Part shown: positions 30,601 to 41,425 of the stretch, piece after piece
Layout of the letters: every line of letters starts with the position of its first letter
Numbering within the stretch: position 1 is the stretch's first letter
From: Hypsibius dujardini
Taxonomy: Eukaryota > Tardigrada > Eutardigrada > Parachela > Hypsibiidae
DNA: 41,741 nt
Assembly: GCA_001579985.1 (NCBI GenBank)
Contig: LRSR01003557.1
Span: 1-41,741 of the forward strand
Direction: 5' to 3'
The notes under the pieces: model-generated
Told to the model about the DNA's origin: nothing
The model's input: only the letters and a program-made list of their open reading frames with translations
The model's database searches: none
Program-made: the position numbers and the translations under genes

Positions 30601-30829
30601 TCACACGGCTTCCTCAACCATTTCAACTTCCACAGCGCTTTCAAAATAACGAAAAATATCCGCCTGGAGACTTTTGTAGCCGATCGGCTGCTCGTTCTCT
30701 TCTCCCATGTCTGTGTAGACTGGCGCTTGGCCTGCGCTGTTAAGGACCTTATCCAACAAGGCACGAATATCGGTGATGGTTGGTCAGTTTGCAGTGTCTG
30801 ATAGCCAGCAAGATTCCATCAGTGTGTGG
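30601..30829 (-). pseudogene. Copy E: last kinase exon with a premature stop
   Basis: This is 229 nt long, exactly as exon 8 of gene A, with the same acceptor context and the same stop. It would encode the C-lobe end (MESCWLSDTAN, then the YTDM motif), but the Arg of the NRPT box, CGA in gene A, is TGA here (30784-30786). The downstream 30320-30600 also matches the 3' flank of gene A (about 840-1118). No other kinase exon of this copy is visible. Confidence 0.85.
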
Positions 30830-31072
30830 CTATATATATATCGACAAACTTGTGACTGTCCATTTTATAATGGAAAGGATTTCGGACTCGTACTGAAATC
30901 TGCTTATAACTAGATTCCTTCCCTCCTTCCTTCACCCGCTTCGGACTGCACATCTAGACTGAATATATTATCTTTCGCGCCGACTTTTCCGGCTCGCTTT
31001 CTGTACAAGGTTTTTAGTCTCCATTCAGTGATCTTTTTACAAGTTCACAATCGGATCGATTTATTATTAACC

Positions 31073-31140
31073 CACCCACCATCCCCTCATTGTTGTGACC
31101 CATGACTCACCCACAATCCCCTCATTGTTGTGACCCGTGT
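31073..31140 (+). repeat. Short tandem duplication (about 35 bp, two units)
   Basis: Two units share ATCCCCTCATTGTTGTGACC with CACCCAC before it. Confidence 0.55.
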
Positions 31141-31319
31141 TCTATTATTGTGTACTTTTTGACGGGTTTTAGACCGTTTCACGGCCATTTCCGTCCACGT
31201 CGGCTTGCGCTCGCCCTTGGTCTTCGCGCTGGACCAAATCCGAGTGCTCGGTTTTTCTGTTATAACGCCACATTAATTGGGCACGGGTGTTTTCTGTGAG
31301 CCTGTGTCGGCACAGATCA

Positions 31320-31470
31320 TATACCATACTAGTAGTACTGGCGTCTCAGGGTCATCCCTCACGGTAAGGATTTGTCGGCCCATTGGATTGGACTCCCTCA
31401 GTTCCATTGGTAGATGGAATGGCAAGACTGTGTAAAAAGGGCTTGTGAAAAGAGCAACCTTTAACACTTA
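31320..31470 (-). repeat. Dispersed KELREF repeat, third copy
   Basis: Its reverse complement aligns with 12165-12285 (GTCTTGCCATTCCAT, ACTGAGGGAGT, GTTAAAGGTTGCT). Confidence 0.5.
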
Positions 31471-31479
31471 ATTAAAGCA

Positions 31480-32066
31480 AATCGCCACATTCAATACTTC
31501 ACTTTTCTTCGTACCCGCGGCCCATCTTTTTAATCAATGCTTTAATTTAGATTTTTTTTATCAGAAACTATAGAACGAAACATGAAAAATTAATTCCCCG
31601 AGGTTTCAGTCAAGTTTCGGTGTAGATCTCTGAGTTTAGTTTAGATCAATCTCTAACATGAGTTTGCAAATCGTGCAGCGCTTGAGGCACAAGAACACCG
31701 TGGGGAGAAAAAAGTTTCATGTGTGCGCCGTACATACAAATCATCAGCAATTCTTAAATTAGCTCCTAATGATGGAAGGCCGCACACACACACACACACA
31801 TACCAACCACCCGCGGCGCGCAATGCGGATTACGTGATCGCGGTACACTTGACAGATCCCTCGCTCCGTGAATTTGCGTGGAGGAGCCGCCATAAGAGCC
31901 TGGCAAAGAGCTACGGTATTCGAAGCAGGCAATCGGCCACCCTAAACGCAGTGCCATTTGATATACGACCAGAATACACAAACTAAACATCAAAAATGGC
32001 ACCACCACCAACTCTCTCACAGGCAGTTTCCCGTGTGTGTGTGTGTGTGTCTGTATGTGTCTGTAT

Positions 32067-32111
<45 letters not shown>

Positions 32112-32116
32112 TGTGT

Positions 32117-32161
<45 letters not shown>

Positions 32162-32215
32162 GCATGTTGTCAGAAGAAATATATGGCTCCCGCCTATAGC
32201 CAGGCAGGCCCTCGC
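31480..32215. other. No gene seen upstream of the MLCK gene
   Basis: It contains short CA and long GT microsatellites and no recognisable coding sequence. Confidence 0.5.
32033..32157. repeat. (GT)n microsatellite
   Basis: About 125 bp of GT with a few CT and AT interruptions. A short CA run is at about 31785-31800. Confidence 0.9.
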
Positions 32216-32223
32216 GCTGTTGG

Positions 32224-32709
32224 CAGAGGCTCGTTTAGTGTTCTTATAGATCGGAACTAGAACCCTTCACGGTGGGACCAGGGGATGAGCAAAGGGGCAA
32301 AATGAATTTTTTTTTACAAGATTGAACCCAAAATTCGGCCTCTTGTCTCTGATCATTTTGAAACTTATAGGGTGTGGGGGTCTGATTTTTGTGCCCCCCG
32401 GGATTTCAAAACTTTTTCAGATCCAATATAAACTCCCTATTGATGGATACAAATGGGGGTCAAAAACATTAAAGAACGGTCCAAATTTGATTAAAACTCA
32501 TGTATCTGAATACGTTTTGAGATTCCGGGGGGAGGGCTGGAAATCAAACCCCACCCCCCCCCCCCCCACAAGTTTCTAAATAATCAAGGGCAAGAGGCCG
32601 AGTTTTGGATTCAGTCTTGAAAGAAAAGCATTTTGCCCCTGTGCGCACCCCCTGGCCCTAGGATGAGGGGTCCTGGTTCCGACCTGTAAGGATCATAAAC
32701 GAGCCTCTG
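32224..32709. mobile_element. hAT-like MITE with near-perfect 8-bp target duplication
   Basis: It is 486 bp, with TIRs of about 70 bp starting CAGAGGCTCGTTTA and internal CCCCCTGGCC boxes shared with the elements at 2138 and 20417. Flanks are GCTGTTGG (32216-32223) and GCTGGTGG (32710-32717), seven of eight bases equal, as expected for hAT insertion. Confidence 0.75.
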
Positions 32710-32717
32710 GCTGGTGG

Positions 32718-33198
32718 TACACGCAAACATTGAAAATTGTAGTTCCCAGACCTTCACTTGCCGGGTCTTTCTAAAGCACACACTTCCGCAGTCGCCTTTT
32801 TCTTCTGTCTCCCCTCTCGTTCGCTCTGCTTTAGAGCTGAAATTGCGCTGACAGGGCAAATACTCCAGTTCCGCCTTCCACCCGTTTGACGTGTCGCAGC
32901 AGAAGTTCAAGCTCAAGCGCTCTTTCTCCGTTGTCGAAATCACTTTTCATTCCGATCCCCCTTCCGCGTGGTCTTCCTCTCCTATAGACGTTTGTTCTGC
33001 AGCGAGTCGGTTCGCGGTTCGTTGAACTGTTCGATGCTGCTACGGCTGGGCATGTGGATCCATCTCGACCTTGAGAAGCGTTTTTTTTTCGGTTGTGGGT
33101 CTTTCTGAATCGTTCTGAAATTTCTCTGATCTCCCTGATTTCCCTGATCTGGTTTGAGTGATCGGATTGCCGGTTCTGCTGGGAGTGTGTAGCGCGGG
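32718..33198 (+). promoter_or_regulatory. Probable promoter and 5'UTR of the MLCK gene
   Basis: About 480 bp between the MITE at 32224-32709 and the start codon. It is pyrimidine-rich with no coding sequence. No definite TATA box or initiator could be assigned. Confidence 0.3.
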
Positions 33199-36100
33199 AT
33201 GGACTCGCTGGATCCCAGTGACAATGAGACGGACGTCAGCGAGAGCAGTACATGCAGTCGCGGTCACGTTCACCGGCAGCATCGACAGCGGGTCTACGAC
33301 TTCTCGGAGGACGAACTCGAGGACGGTAAGTGGTTTTGTTTAGAATGGGAAATAAGTATAGCACACTTCACCTCAATTCCTACCCTGAGCTAAGGCAACA
33401 TACACGTGGTATGTGAGTTGTGTTGGATACTAACCGTATTACCTGCAACGACAAGAGGTCTGAACAAAAAAATGAGGAACCAAAAGTTGTTTTCCCGCCA
33501 ACTGTCATATACTAACGAAATTTTTAAAAGTTCAGTTTAAAAGGGACAAGAAAAAGCAGATTGTTGAAGGTTTTTAATTATTACTTTTCGATGTTGAAAG
33601 ACAGAAGCATCCATAGGCACAGCCAGCAAAACCTGCGACGATTCTTGTTAGGAACATAACGTAACAACAAGTTGATAAGTCAGACACTTGAAAGATCTGG
33701 CGTCGATACGAGATCATAAGGTTCGCCGCGGTTATTCAGAGTCCCCAATTGACAGCGAACTTCGCTTGTAAAAAATCACAGGCATTTCATTTTGATTTGC
33801 GAGTTCTCATTTAGTCAAACTGTCACGGGCACCAGTCGATGCTTAGCGTCTTTTTTAGTTGGAGGGTAAGAAGTAAGCTTCACAGTGGATGACGGACCGT
33901 TCGAGTTCTTCGAGTCTTCAAATGAAGACTCCCAAGCCGAACGTTTCCGGACGAGTTACAAGACGTCGTGTTTCAGCAAAAAGCGATTTCAGATCTTTCT
34001 CAACGATCGATTTGAGCACTCTCGGTTTCAAACGAAGGGCCTGGCTGTGTAGCATGTAATGTAACCGTATATTAGACGCTATTCTTCCAGTCCCCGCCCA
34101 GTCCAGTAACCGCTCGATTTATGAGTATTCTGTTGCATCAAATGAGATGAAGCACTATGCTATTGTGTTACTTGAGTTGTACAGACGCGGCAAAAACCTT
34201 GCGCTAACTGAGTTAAGCCACTACACTCGTTGCATGGGTATTGTACATAGCCCCCGAGTTTACGTACTTGATTCGGTCAGCGCAAGGTTTTTGCCCCGTG
34301 TGTATTTGGCCCCCATGGCAAGCCCGGTTGCCAACAGACCCGTGACCGACCGCGTAAGATGAGGAAATTTACTTTGCCCATAGAACCATGACGGGACATT
34401 TGCATGTGATGGTTGAATAAGAAGGCTGTTTCCCCTTATTACAGTGACGACAGATTTATGACGTCCCGCTATTTGCGTTGTTCTTTCTCTCCTCTTGCAG
34501 ATGACGAGCCGCCGTTGGAGCCACGTGATGTCAGGATCAACCGTGATCGGCGGGTGGGTTCCTTTTATGATCTCCTGGAAATCCTGGGCAAGTAAGTCGA
34601 GACATTGACTAATTTCCAGTTCGATAAAACCCGTACAACTTATTCGAACTATAAATACTAAAAAAAAAATTCAAATTTATAAAGTATCCTTGGCTTAACG
34701 GCAGCATTTTTCGATCTGCTTTCAGAGGAAAGTTTGGCGTGGTCTACAAATGCATGGAAAAGGCCACGTCCAGGTATTTTGCCGCCAAATTCATCGATAT
34801 CAAGCATCCGCAGGAGCGGAAAGAGGTCGAAACAGAAATTGAACTGATGAACGACCTTCGCCATCCACGGTTGCTTCAATTATACGACGCCTTTGACGAT
34901 GGAAAACGGATGGCCATTATAATGGAACTGTACGAGCGATGGCTTTTTCTTTGGTGCCACTTCCTGGAAAGGATAAAAAGCAGGCTCTTCTTTTTAGGGC
35001 TTCCGGTGGGGAACTCTTCAGTCGGGTGATTGACGAGGAGTTTGTCTTGACGGAAAAAGTCTGCACCGTTTTCATGCGACAGATCTGCGAGGGTGTCGAG
35101 TACATGCATCATCAAAACGTCGTCCATCTTGACTTGGTTGGTAGTTACACTAGGCACAACGTATTCCCAGCTAGAATATAGTGCAGTTAAAAGATTTTCG
35201 GTCACCGGATCGCATTACCATCGTCGCCTGTGTGGGAGTGTCGGGCTAGACATTAATCTGACCGTTTTTCGTTCGTAGAAGCCGGAAAATGTCTTGTGTG
35301 TCACACCCACGGGCAATCGGATTAAGCTGATCGACTTTGGACTAGCCAGGCGGTACTCCGCTAAGGAGAACATAAGAGTCATGTTCGGCACGCCTGAATT
35401 CGTCGCGCCGGAAGTCATCGGTTACGATCGTATTTCACTGGCGACAGACATGTGGTCTGTCGGGGTTATCTGCTACATTCTGTAAGTGGTAGTGGTCGCG
35501 ACAGAGACAGAGACAGACACAGACACAGACATAGACACAGACACAGACATAGACACAGACACAGACAAAGACACAGACACAGACACAGACAGACACAGAC
35601 ACAGACACAGACACAGACACAGACACAGACACAGACACAGACACAGACACAGCACACAGCACAGGCACAGACACAGACACAGACACAGACAAATAAGAAT
35701 GAGAAAGCAAGCATGCAATGTTAATGCACATACTAGTGCAGTGTAAACTCCGGAACCGGGATTGAGTGCTGAACATGTCGGCACCACTCTCCCGCCAAAC
35801 TGACGTCTCAAATTTGTTATTCTCTCGCCTTAGTTTGTCTGGTCTTTCCCCGTTCATGGGCGATAACGACACCGAGACGTTGAGCAACGTCACCAATGCT
35901 GCGTGGGACTTTGAGGACGAGTGTTTTGACGCTATTTCGGATGATGCCAAGGATTTCATTACACAACTCCTTGTCAAGCGGCCAGAGTAAGTAGACTCAT
36001 GGCGTAGCACGCCCTCAAAAAACGACCGCGTCAGCTCCCCTCTGCTATTAGATCATCTTCCCAAGGGCAAGGGCATTTGGCTGACGACACGTCTCTTCTT

Positions 36101-39100
36101 TCATGTGGGGAGATTTGGATCCGAAAGGAATTTATTAATAAATTCTTCACTTAACAGGAAACGGATAACAGCCAGCCAATCTCTCAAACACAGATGGCTA
36201 AAGGTAAACAACTCAGTTGATGATTGTTTCAACCTGCTGTGTCTTAATCGTTCCCCTCTCTCCCGCCACAGCAAAGTCGCCGAAGGTCGAGTATTCTGGA
36301 CCCGGAAGACAAAAGTCTGTCCAAAGCAAAACTCCGACGCTTCGTTATTCGCCGTCGTTGGCAAGTAAGTTGAGTGAGTTACTTCGGTGCTTCGGGCTGC
36401 TCATTTCGTAAGTGTAGAGCCTGGGGGTTAAAATGTTAAGCGAGGCAGGTAGAACCGTTGCAGATAGGCAGACTTAGGTCCTAATATCCGGAATACATAT
36501 TAATCATAGTGGCTGCGGGATGGAATGTCGAACCGAATGTTCCGTCGAAGGGGTTTTAATTTTTCCTTACTACTGAACTACCGGTGGAGGACCTTGTCTG
36601 AGACCCGATCGACGCGACGGATAGCTCAGGCCAAGCGAGTAACAGTGTGGTGGTTGAGTAGGCGGGTCAGGTTGGTGAGGCGAATAGGTAGTAGGTAGAT
36701 TGAAAGATGTAGAAGCTTTTAACCGACTTGGGAGGAGATGTCTTTCGCTGATTGCATCCATCTATCCACCCGTCCGTTTGGTCCGTTCATCTGTCCTTCC
36801 ATCTGTCCGTTCGTTCGTCCGTCCGTCCGTCCGTCCGACCGACCGTCTATCCGTCCGTTCGTCCATCCGTCCGTCCGAACGACCGTCTATCCGTTCGTCC
36901 GTCCATCCGACTATCTGTCTGTCTTCCATTCTTCTGTCCGTCCTGTCCGTCCGTCCTGTCCGTCCGTCCGTCCGTCCGACCGACCGATCGACCGAGCGAC
37001 GGTCCTACCATTCAATTATCTGTCCATCCAACCGTCCGGACTATCAATCATTCTCCAACTCTAAAGTTCTATAAATCTAGTTCAGGCTAACAGACCTTCC
37101 CTCATTTCATTCAGGCACATACATGCTGTAAACATAAACTGCAGAAATTATACATAGACGACGCCAGCGTACTGGCTTCTCTATATGGGTTAACAATCGT
37201 ATACCGCTCCACCAGACAAGATCAGTATAGACCCATGTACGATCAACGCCGCCGTGACTAGACCGACTCACCGTCCACCAGCCCAGTCTGCCAGGCTTCC
37301 TTAGAGACTTACCGCTAATTGTAACGCTTGACTTCGATATCGGTCCTACTAATCCGAGCAACCTTCAACCAGTATGGCAGATCGACCGACTGACCGCCCG
37401 CCCGACCCACCGTCTCTCTGCTCGTCCCATAAGCCGCTAAAGACAAATACTCTTTACGCTCGGTTTGCGTTAATGAATGATCCTTGTCTTTTCAGAAAGT
37501 CTTCAATACCATCCGAGCACTTCGTCGTATGGGTTCTTTCCGTCTAGACTCCGCAACCAGCCCCACCGGTCAGCATGATGACTCGAAGCCGATGGATCTG
37601 GTGTTGGCTGCCGGCGGGGTTCCCGACGCCATTGAAGAGGAAACGGAAGAGCCACCAATGTTCGTCTTTCCGATCATCAAGAAAGTCGATGAGGGTCCGG
37701 CCACGCCAAGGGCAAGTCCGCCCATCGAAGCGGTTTCAGTCAAGGTTACATCCCCTCTTCCAGATGGAGCTCCACAGATTGGCGAACTGGTCCATAACGG
37801 AGTTCGTGACGTCAGTCCAACCTTGAGTGACGACCCCGCTGAGGAAGAAGAGCTGGATAACAGTTTGTCCGACCGAACCGACTCGGAACGGTCCAACAAC
37901 TCAGTCCGACTGCTAACCGTCAACAGTGCGGAGGGTTCGAGACAGAAAAGTCTCGAGAAATCTCCCTCGCCCACGGAGTGCCGGCAGCGGACCCCGGACG
38001 CCAAAAAATCTCCGTCTCCATTTCTGGAAGACCGAAAACCGAGGTTCCCCTCGCCGGTCGAGAAGACACAACGAGGCTCGGAACCGAAGAAGTCTCCGTC
38101 GCCAATGCGGGAAGACCGAACCGAAAAATCTCCCTCAATTGCGGAAGACGAACTTCGAGATCAAGTTCAAAAACGGTCTCCGTCTCCGATTCCGGAGGGC
38201 GGAACGCAGAAAACCTCGTTGTCAACGGAGAACCAGCAGCGAACGCTGCAAGTCAAAAACTCTCCGTCTCCGGTGCCAGAAGACCGAACTCAAAAATCTC
38301 CCTCGGTCGCCGCGGAAGACAAGCTACGAACAGCGGACGTGAAAAAGTCTCCATCTCCGAAACCGGAATTCCGGTCGCAAAATAGCATGCAATTCCAAGA
38401 CTCTCGTCGGAAATTCGAAGAAGCTCAGCAATCGCGTGGCAGCTCGTTCAGCAAAAGTCCGAGCCCTGCCGGCAGTGGCAGGGGCAGTGGTGGAACCGTC
38501 AGCCACTCCTCCTCCACCAGCTCCTTCCGCATGCAGAAGAGCTGCAGCCCGGAGACGAGCTCCGTCGTTGAGACGGTCCAGACCAGCAACAGTCGGACCA
38601 CAACGACCTCGCGGAGCGTCTCGCACAGCAGCAGCAGCAGTCCGAGCATCGCCAAACGGACTCCGCCGCCGGCGAACTTCTCCGTCTTCCAAAAGAGCCC
38701 CAGTCCGCTGGGAAATAAGTCCGCTGCGAATTCGTTGCCGACGACTGGTACGCCGCCACGCCCTGTGAGGTCGCTGATCAAGGACATCGATATTCCCATT
38801 CAGATTTTGGATGACTGTGGGAAGGAGGTTGACGACGCGGAACCGACGACAAGACGACCGAGGTCGACGGCGGATTCCGGCGCGGAAGATATGCTCGGAA
38901 CCCCGGGGAGCACCCCGTCGACGCCGGACGCGTTGGACGATGATGATGCGTCGGAGATGTCTGGGCTTGACGAAGCGATGGAGCATCCAACTGACAATAG
39001 CATCGAAACGGTTGTCGCTGCAAAGGAAGGAAAGGTGTCTGCGCCGGCGGATGCGCGTTCTGGGAAAGCTGCTGGTGAACGCGTTATTCCGATTCAAATA

Positions 39101-39106
39101 CTATAA
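33199..39106 (+). CDS. Myosin-light-chain-kinase-type Ser/Thr kinase with long KSPSP tail
   Basis: Nine exons: 33199-33325, 34501-34591, 34726-34929, 34998-35136, 35279-35481, 35834-35986, 36158-36203, 36272-36364, 37496-39106. Phases agree and total 2667 nt (888 aa). An in-frame TAG lies two codons before the ATG. The N-terminus is acidic (about 1-62). The kinase is about 64-320 with GKGKFG 72-77, Lys94, HLDLKPEN 184-191 (HLD in place of HRD, usual in the MLCK/titin/DAPK group), DFG 206-208 and APE 230-232. Residues about 335-367 (KAKLRRFVIRRRWQ, then KVFNTIRALRRMGSF) are a clear MLCK autoinhibitory/calmodulin-binding segment. The remaining 520 residues are low complexity with repeated KSPSP..ED units, Ser-rich stretches and two IPIQIL motifs (785-790, 883-888). 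There are no Ig or Fn3 domains, unlike twitchin or vertebrate long MLCK. The role is phosphorylation of myosin regulatory light chain under Ca/calmodulin; the substrate is inferred from the family. Confidence 0.92.
34181..34303. mobile_element. Small inverted-repeat element in MLCK intron 1
   Basis: Inverted ends share GGCAAAAACCTTGCGCT (34189 onward, inverse ending about 34296), with weaker matching outward (ACAGACGC / ACACACGG inverted). About 123 bp. Confidence 0.55.
35500..35692. repeat. (CAGACA)n minisatellite in MLCK intron 5
   Basis: About 190 bp of ACAGAC units directly after the exon 5 donor (35482). Open frames through it are artefacts. Confidence 0.9.
36755..37050. repeat. (TCCG)n repeat in MLCK intron 8
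   Basis: Degenerate TCCG/TCCA tetranucleotides filling much of the 1.1-kb intron between the exons for the calmodulin-binding segment. Confidence 0.85.
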
Positions 39107-39294
39107 TGGGTTTTTATATTGAGGTGAAAAAAGCTATGGAGATTTGTACCGGAACTGGTAGCTTCTTGGTCACTATAAGTAGTGAACCTTTTTTTAGTGA
39201 TATGTGTGACCTCTCACTGCTGCTGCGTATATTACATACGTAAGTGCACATAATGTTGTACCATGTAAGTCCTTTGGCTGTTCATGAAGGGGTT

Positions 39295-39386
39295 AATAAA
39301 TTGGTTAATAATTGGATAATAACTGGTTAATAATAATTGGAAGGGGTTAATAAATTGGTGGCCCTCGTACATTTACTTGCAATAAA
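39295..39386 (+). terminator. Candidate poly(A) signals of the MLCK gene
   Basis: AATAAA at 39295-39300 and again at 39381-39386, 189 and 275 bp after the stop codon. The 3'UTR between contains repeated GGTTAATAAATTGG units. Confidence 0.5.
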
Positions 39387-39389
39387 ATG

Positions 39390-39976
39390 GAATCTGTAAA
39401 CAATTACAGATCTATAAACTTTTTATAAATATAAACTGAAAAAAAAACTCTCCAAACAATTAGGGATACCTTCAGTGAACAAACAACATGCAAGGTAATT
39501 AAAAAAATATGATCTATAAATAATTACAAATATATTCCGTAAACAAAGATTTCGAAGTGTCTAGATTTCGAATGCATGCTCAAGGGACATGAAGGCCGAT
39601 TTTTTATCTATCTGTACAGGGACATCTTCGCAGGGCACCCCGCGAAGATGTACTGAGGTGTGTTTCTCATGGATAACAATTTTTTGATGCGACACACACA
39701 CGCTGCATTAATTGGTCGAGCCTCAATAGGACTTACATTATTGATTAGGGATGGGAAAACTAATGGCATGGCTAAAAAACTGTTTTGGCGAAATAACAAG
39801 TCCGAAAAACATTGTGAGAACTTTTTTTTTATTTTCATTGTAAAAACTTGAAAAAACTTTATTTCAAGATTTTTAATACTATCCATCTCCAAATTCGACT
39901 TGTAATCGATTGGCATCAGCAGAATCTTTGTTGAGTAAAACGGATCAGCGGATTATTGGACTTGGTGAAATAACAA
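39390..39976. other. Intergenic, AT-rich
   Basis: No gene. It includes a small inverted repeat near 39621-39650 (GGACATCTTCGCAGGGCAC / CGCGAAGATGT). Confidence 0.45.
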
Positions 39977-39978
39977 TA

Positions 39979-40285
39979 AGGGTATTCAAAGTTCGATTAT
40001 TCGCAGCGATTATCTCGCTAATTCAAACTCGCTAATCTCCCTGGTTTTGCACGCCAATGCAACGGTGATACGAGGACACGCCCCCTGGCTTACCTGAGGC
40101 TGTGTCTCCTTCGCTAATCTCAACTGACATGGACCACTCACAAGACAGATGCCCACAATTAGCGAGCAGATAACCGAGAAAAGCAGCTCCTTGGCTGCTT
40201 TTTTCGCTTATCTTCAAAACCAGGGAGGTTAGCGAGTTTGAATTAGCGAGATAATCGCTGCAAATAATTGAACTTTGAATACCCT
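39979..40285. mobile_element. TA-flanked MITE (Tc1/mariner-like), 307 bp
   Basis: The TIRs of about 68 bp start AGGGTATTCAAAGTTC and end with the inverse AACTTTGAATACCCT, with only a few mismatches. The flanking TA is at 39977-39978 and 40286-40287. There is no ORF of note. Confidence 0.8.
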
Positions 40286-40289
40286 TAGT

Positions 40290-40749
40290 GAAGAATTTGC
40301 GGAAGCCGCAGGTACCTAGGAGTGTATACCAGTTGGACTATTCGCTAGTTTCTATCCTTATTATTCCGTATTTTATTTCGTACTCATCGCGAGCCTTCGT
40401 TCTTTCTGATTTCTGTTTAAGTTTCCTGTTAAGAGTTTCGGGTAACCAATGTTGGTATCTCAACTGCATCGGGAAAAGGAGAAAAATGTTTGACTACATT
40501 ATGTACGCCAAGTTGAAAGAAAGCAGGCTAAATGGTTTGTCTGTTGTGCTGTTAAAAAACGGCTAAACAGTGGTTGGCTTATTCAGCCGTGAAAGTCCGG
40601 CTGGATAGTGACTTAACTGATCAGCCGGAAAAACTCCGGTCGAATAACCAGTTCCTTTGATTTATTTGGCAGCCCAACACCGTAAGAGCAGAGCAGATCA
40701 CAGCATGCAGCACACGGGGAGCGATGCACCGCGAAGCGAAAAACACTTT
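40290..40749. other. No gene; hairpin-forming segment
   Basis: 40572-40600 and 40622-40652 form an imperfect inverted repeat (TTATTCAGCCG..., ...CGGTCGAATAACC). The rest shows nothing recognisable. Confidence 0.4.
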
Positions 40750-40959
40750 TCAAAAAGCAGTTTTAATGACAAAACCTTGCCGAATTTCTGTTAGGTTATT
40801 GGGCACTGAAGCTCTCGTAAAGACACCCGCCGCATGAAACTCTTTCTCTGCGTATGGTGGCGAGCTATCTAAACTGGGTTTTGGTTTTCCGGGTTGAATT
40901 ATTTCTTCGGTAGCAAATGAGGGTGTAACCTGGGCCATTATTGAGGTCGGGTCTGCCAT
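40750..40959 (-). CDS. Possible short coding exon, unknown
   Basis: A 69-codon frame from ATG at 40959 in a good context (ACCAATGG), with a Pro/Ser-rich beginning (IIQPGKPKPSLDSSPP). No family recognised, and splice sites are uncertain. It would face the MLCK gene convergently. It could be chance. Confidence 0.15.
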   Translation of the reverse strand: MADPTSIMAQVTPSFATEEIIQPGKPKPSLDSSPPYAEKEFHAAGVFTRASVPNNLTEIRQGFVIKTAF

Positions 40960-41270
40960 TGGTTTTTGTCTGTAATTTTTTGGGGTGTACCGTAGATTAA
41001 ATTTCGTTCTTTGGCCTGAACTGGGTGCTCACTAGTCAGATGGACAGGCGGTTTAACAATACCACATTTGAGGCAGTGGGATCAGTAATGACTATCAAAT
41101 GACGGTTCTAAGTTTGTCTCAAAAGCATTCCCGAACCCGGTAATCATAATATGAAGGTTTGGATTTAAGTTTATCGTTGAAGCTAAAGCAAACCCCTTTT
41201 GGTTTATTGATTGCATTTAATTTTCCCTTCTTAACACAAACAGCCATTAAACTTAAACTCCACTTCTGTA

Positions 41271-41423
41271 CTGTACTGTCGCGATTCTAACGGCCAGCTT
41301 AGCCCCGCCTCCCCCGTGCAAGGCTCTGTGACGTCATGGATTCAATTCCAGCCCGGCCCGAACCCGGGGGTTGTAATTTACTGGTAGGGCTAAAAAACGG
41401 CCGTTAGAATCGCGACAGTACAG
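41271..41423. mobile_element. TA-flanked MITE, 153 bp
   Basis: Perfect 25-bp TIRs start CTGTACTGTCGCGATTC (41271-41295 and 41399-41423), flanked by TA at 41269-41270 and 41424-41425. The interior is GC-rich. Confidence 0.82.
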
Positions 41424-41425
41424 TA

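Noticed and set aside
31958-32260. Long open frames of Cys-Val or Thr-His repeats
   Set aside because: They are translations of the (GT)n microsatellite in both directions.
35435-36010. Open frames up to 191 codons over the MLCK intron 5 region
   Set aside because: They result from the (CAGACA)n repeat and antisense of the real exon; kinase phases show this is an intron.
36700-37090. Three overlapping Pro/Ser/Arg-rich frames
   Set aside because: They are translations of the (TCCG)n repeat in three frames, inside MLCK intron 8.
38324-39097. A 257-codon antisense frame rich in Arg
   Set aside because: It is a shadow of the repetitive, codon-biased MLCK tail exon; no splice context or known domain.
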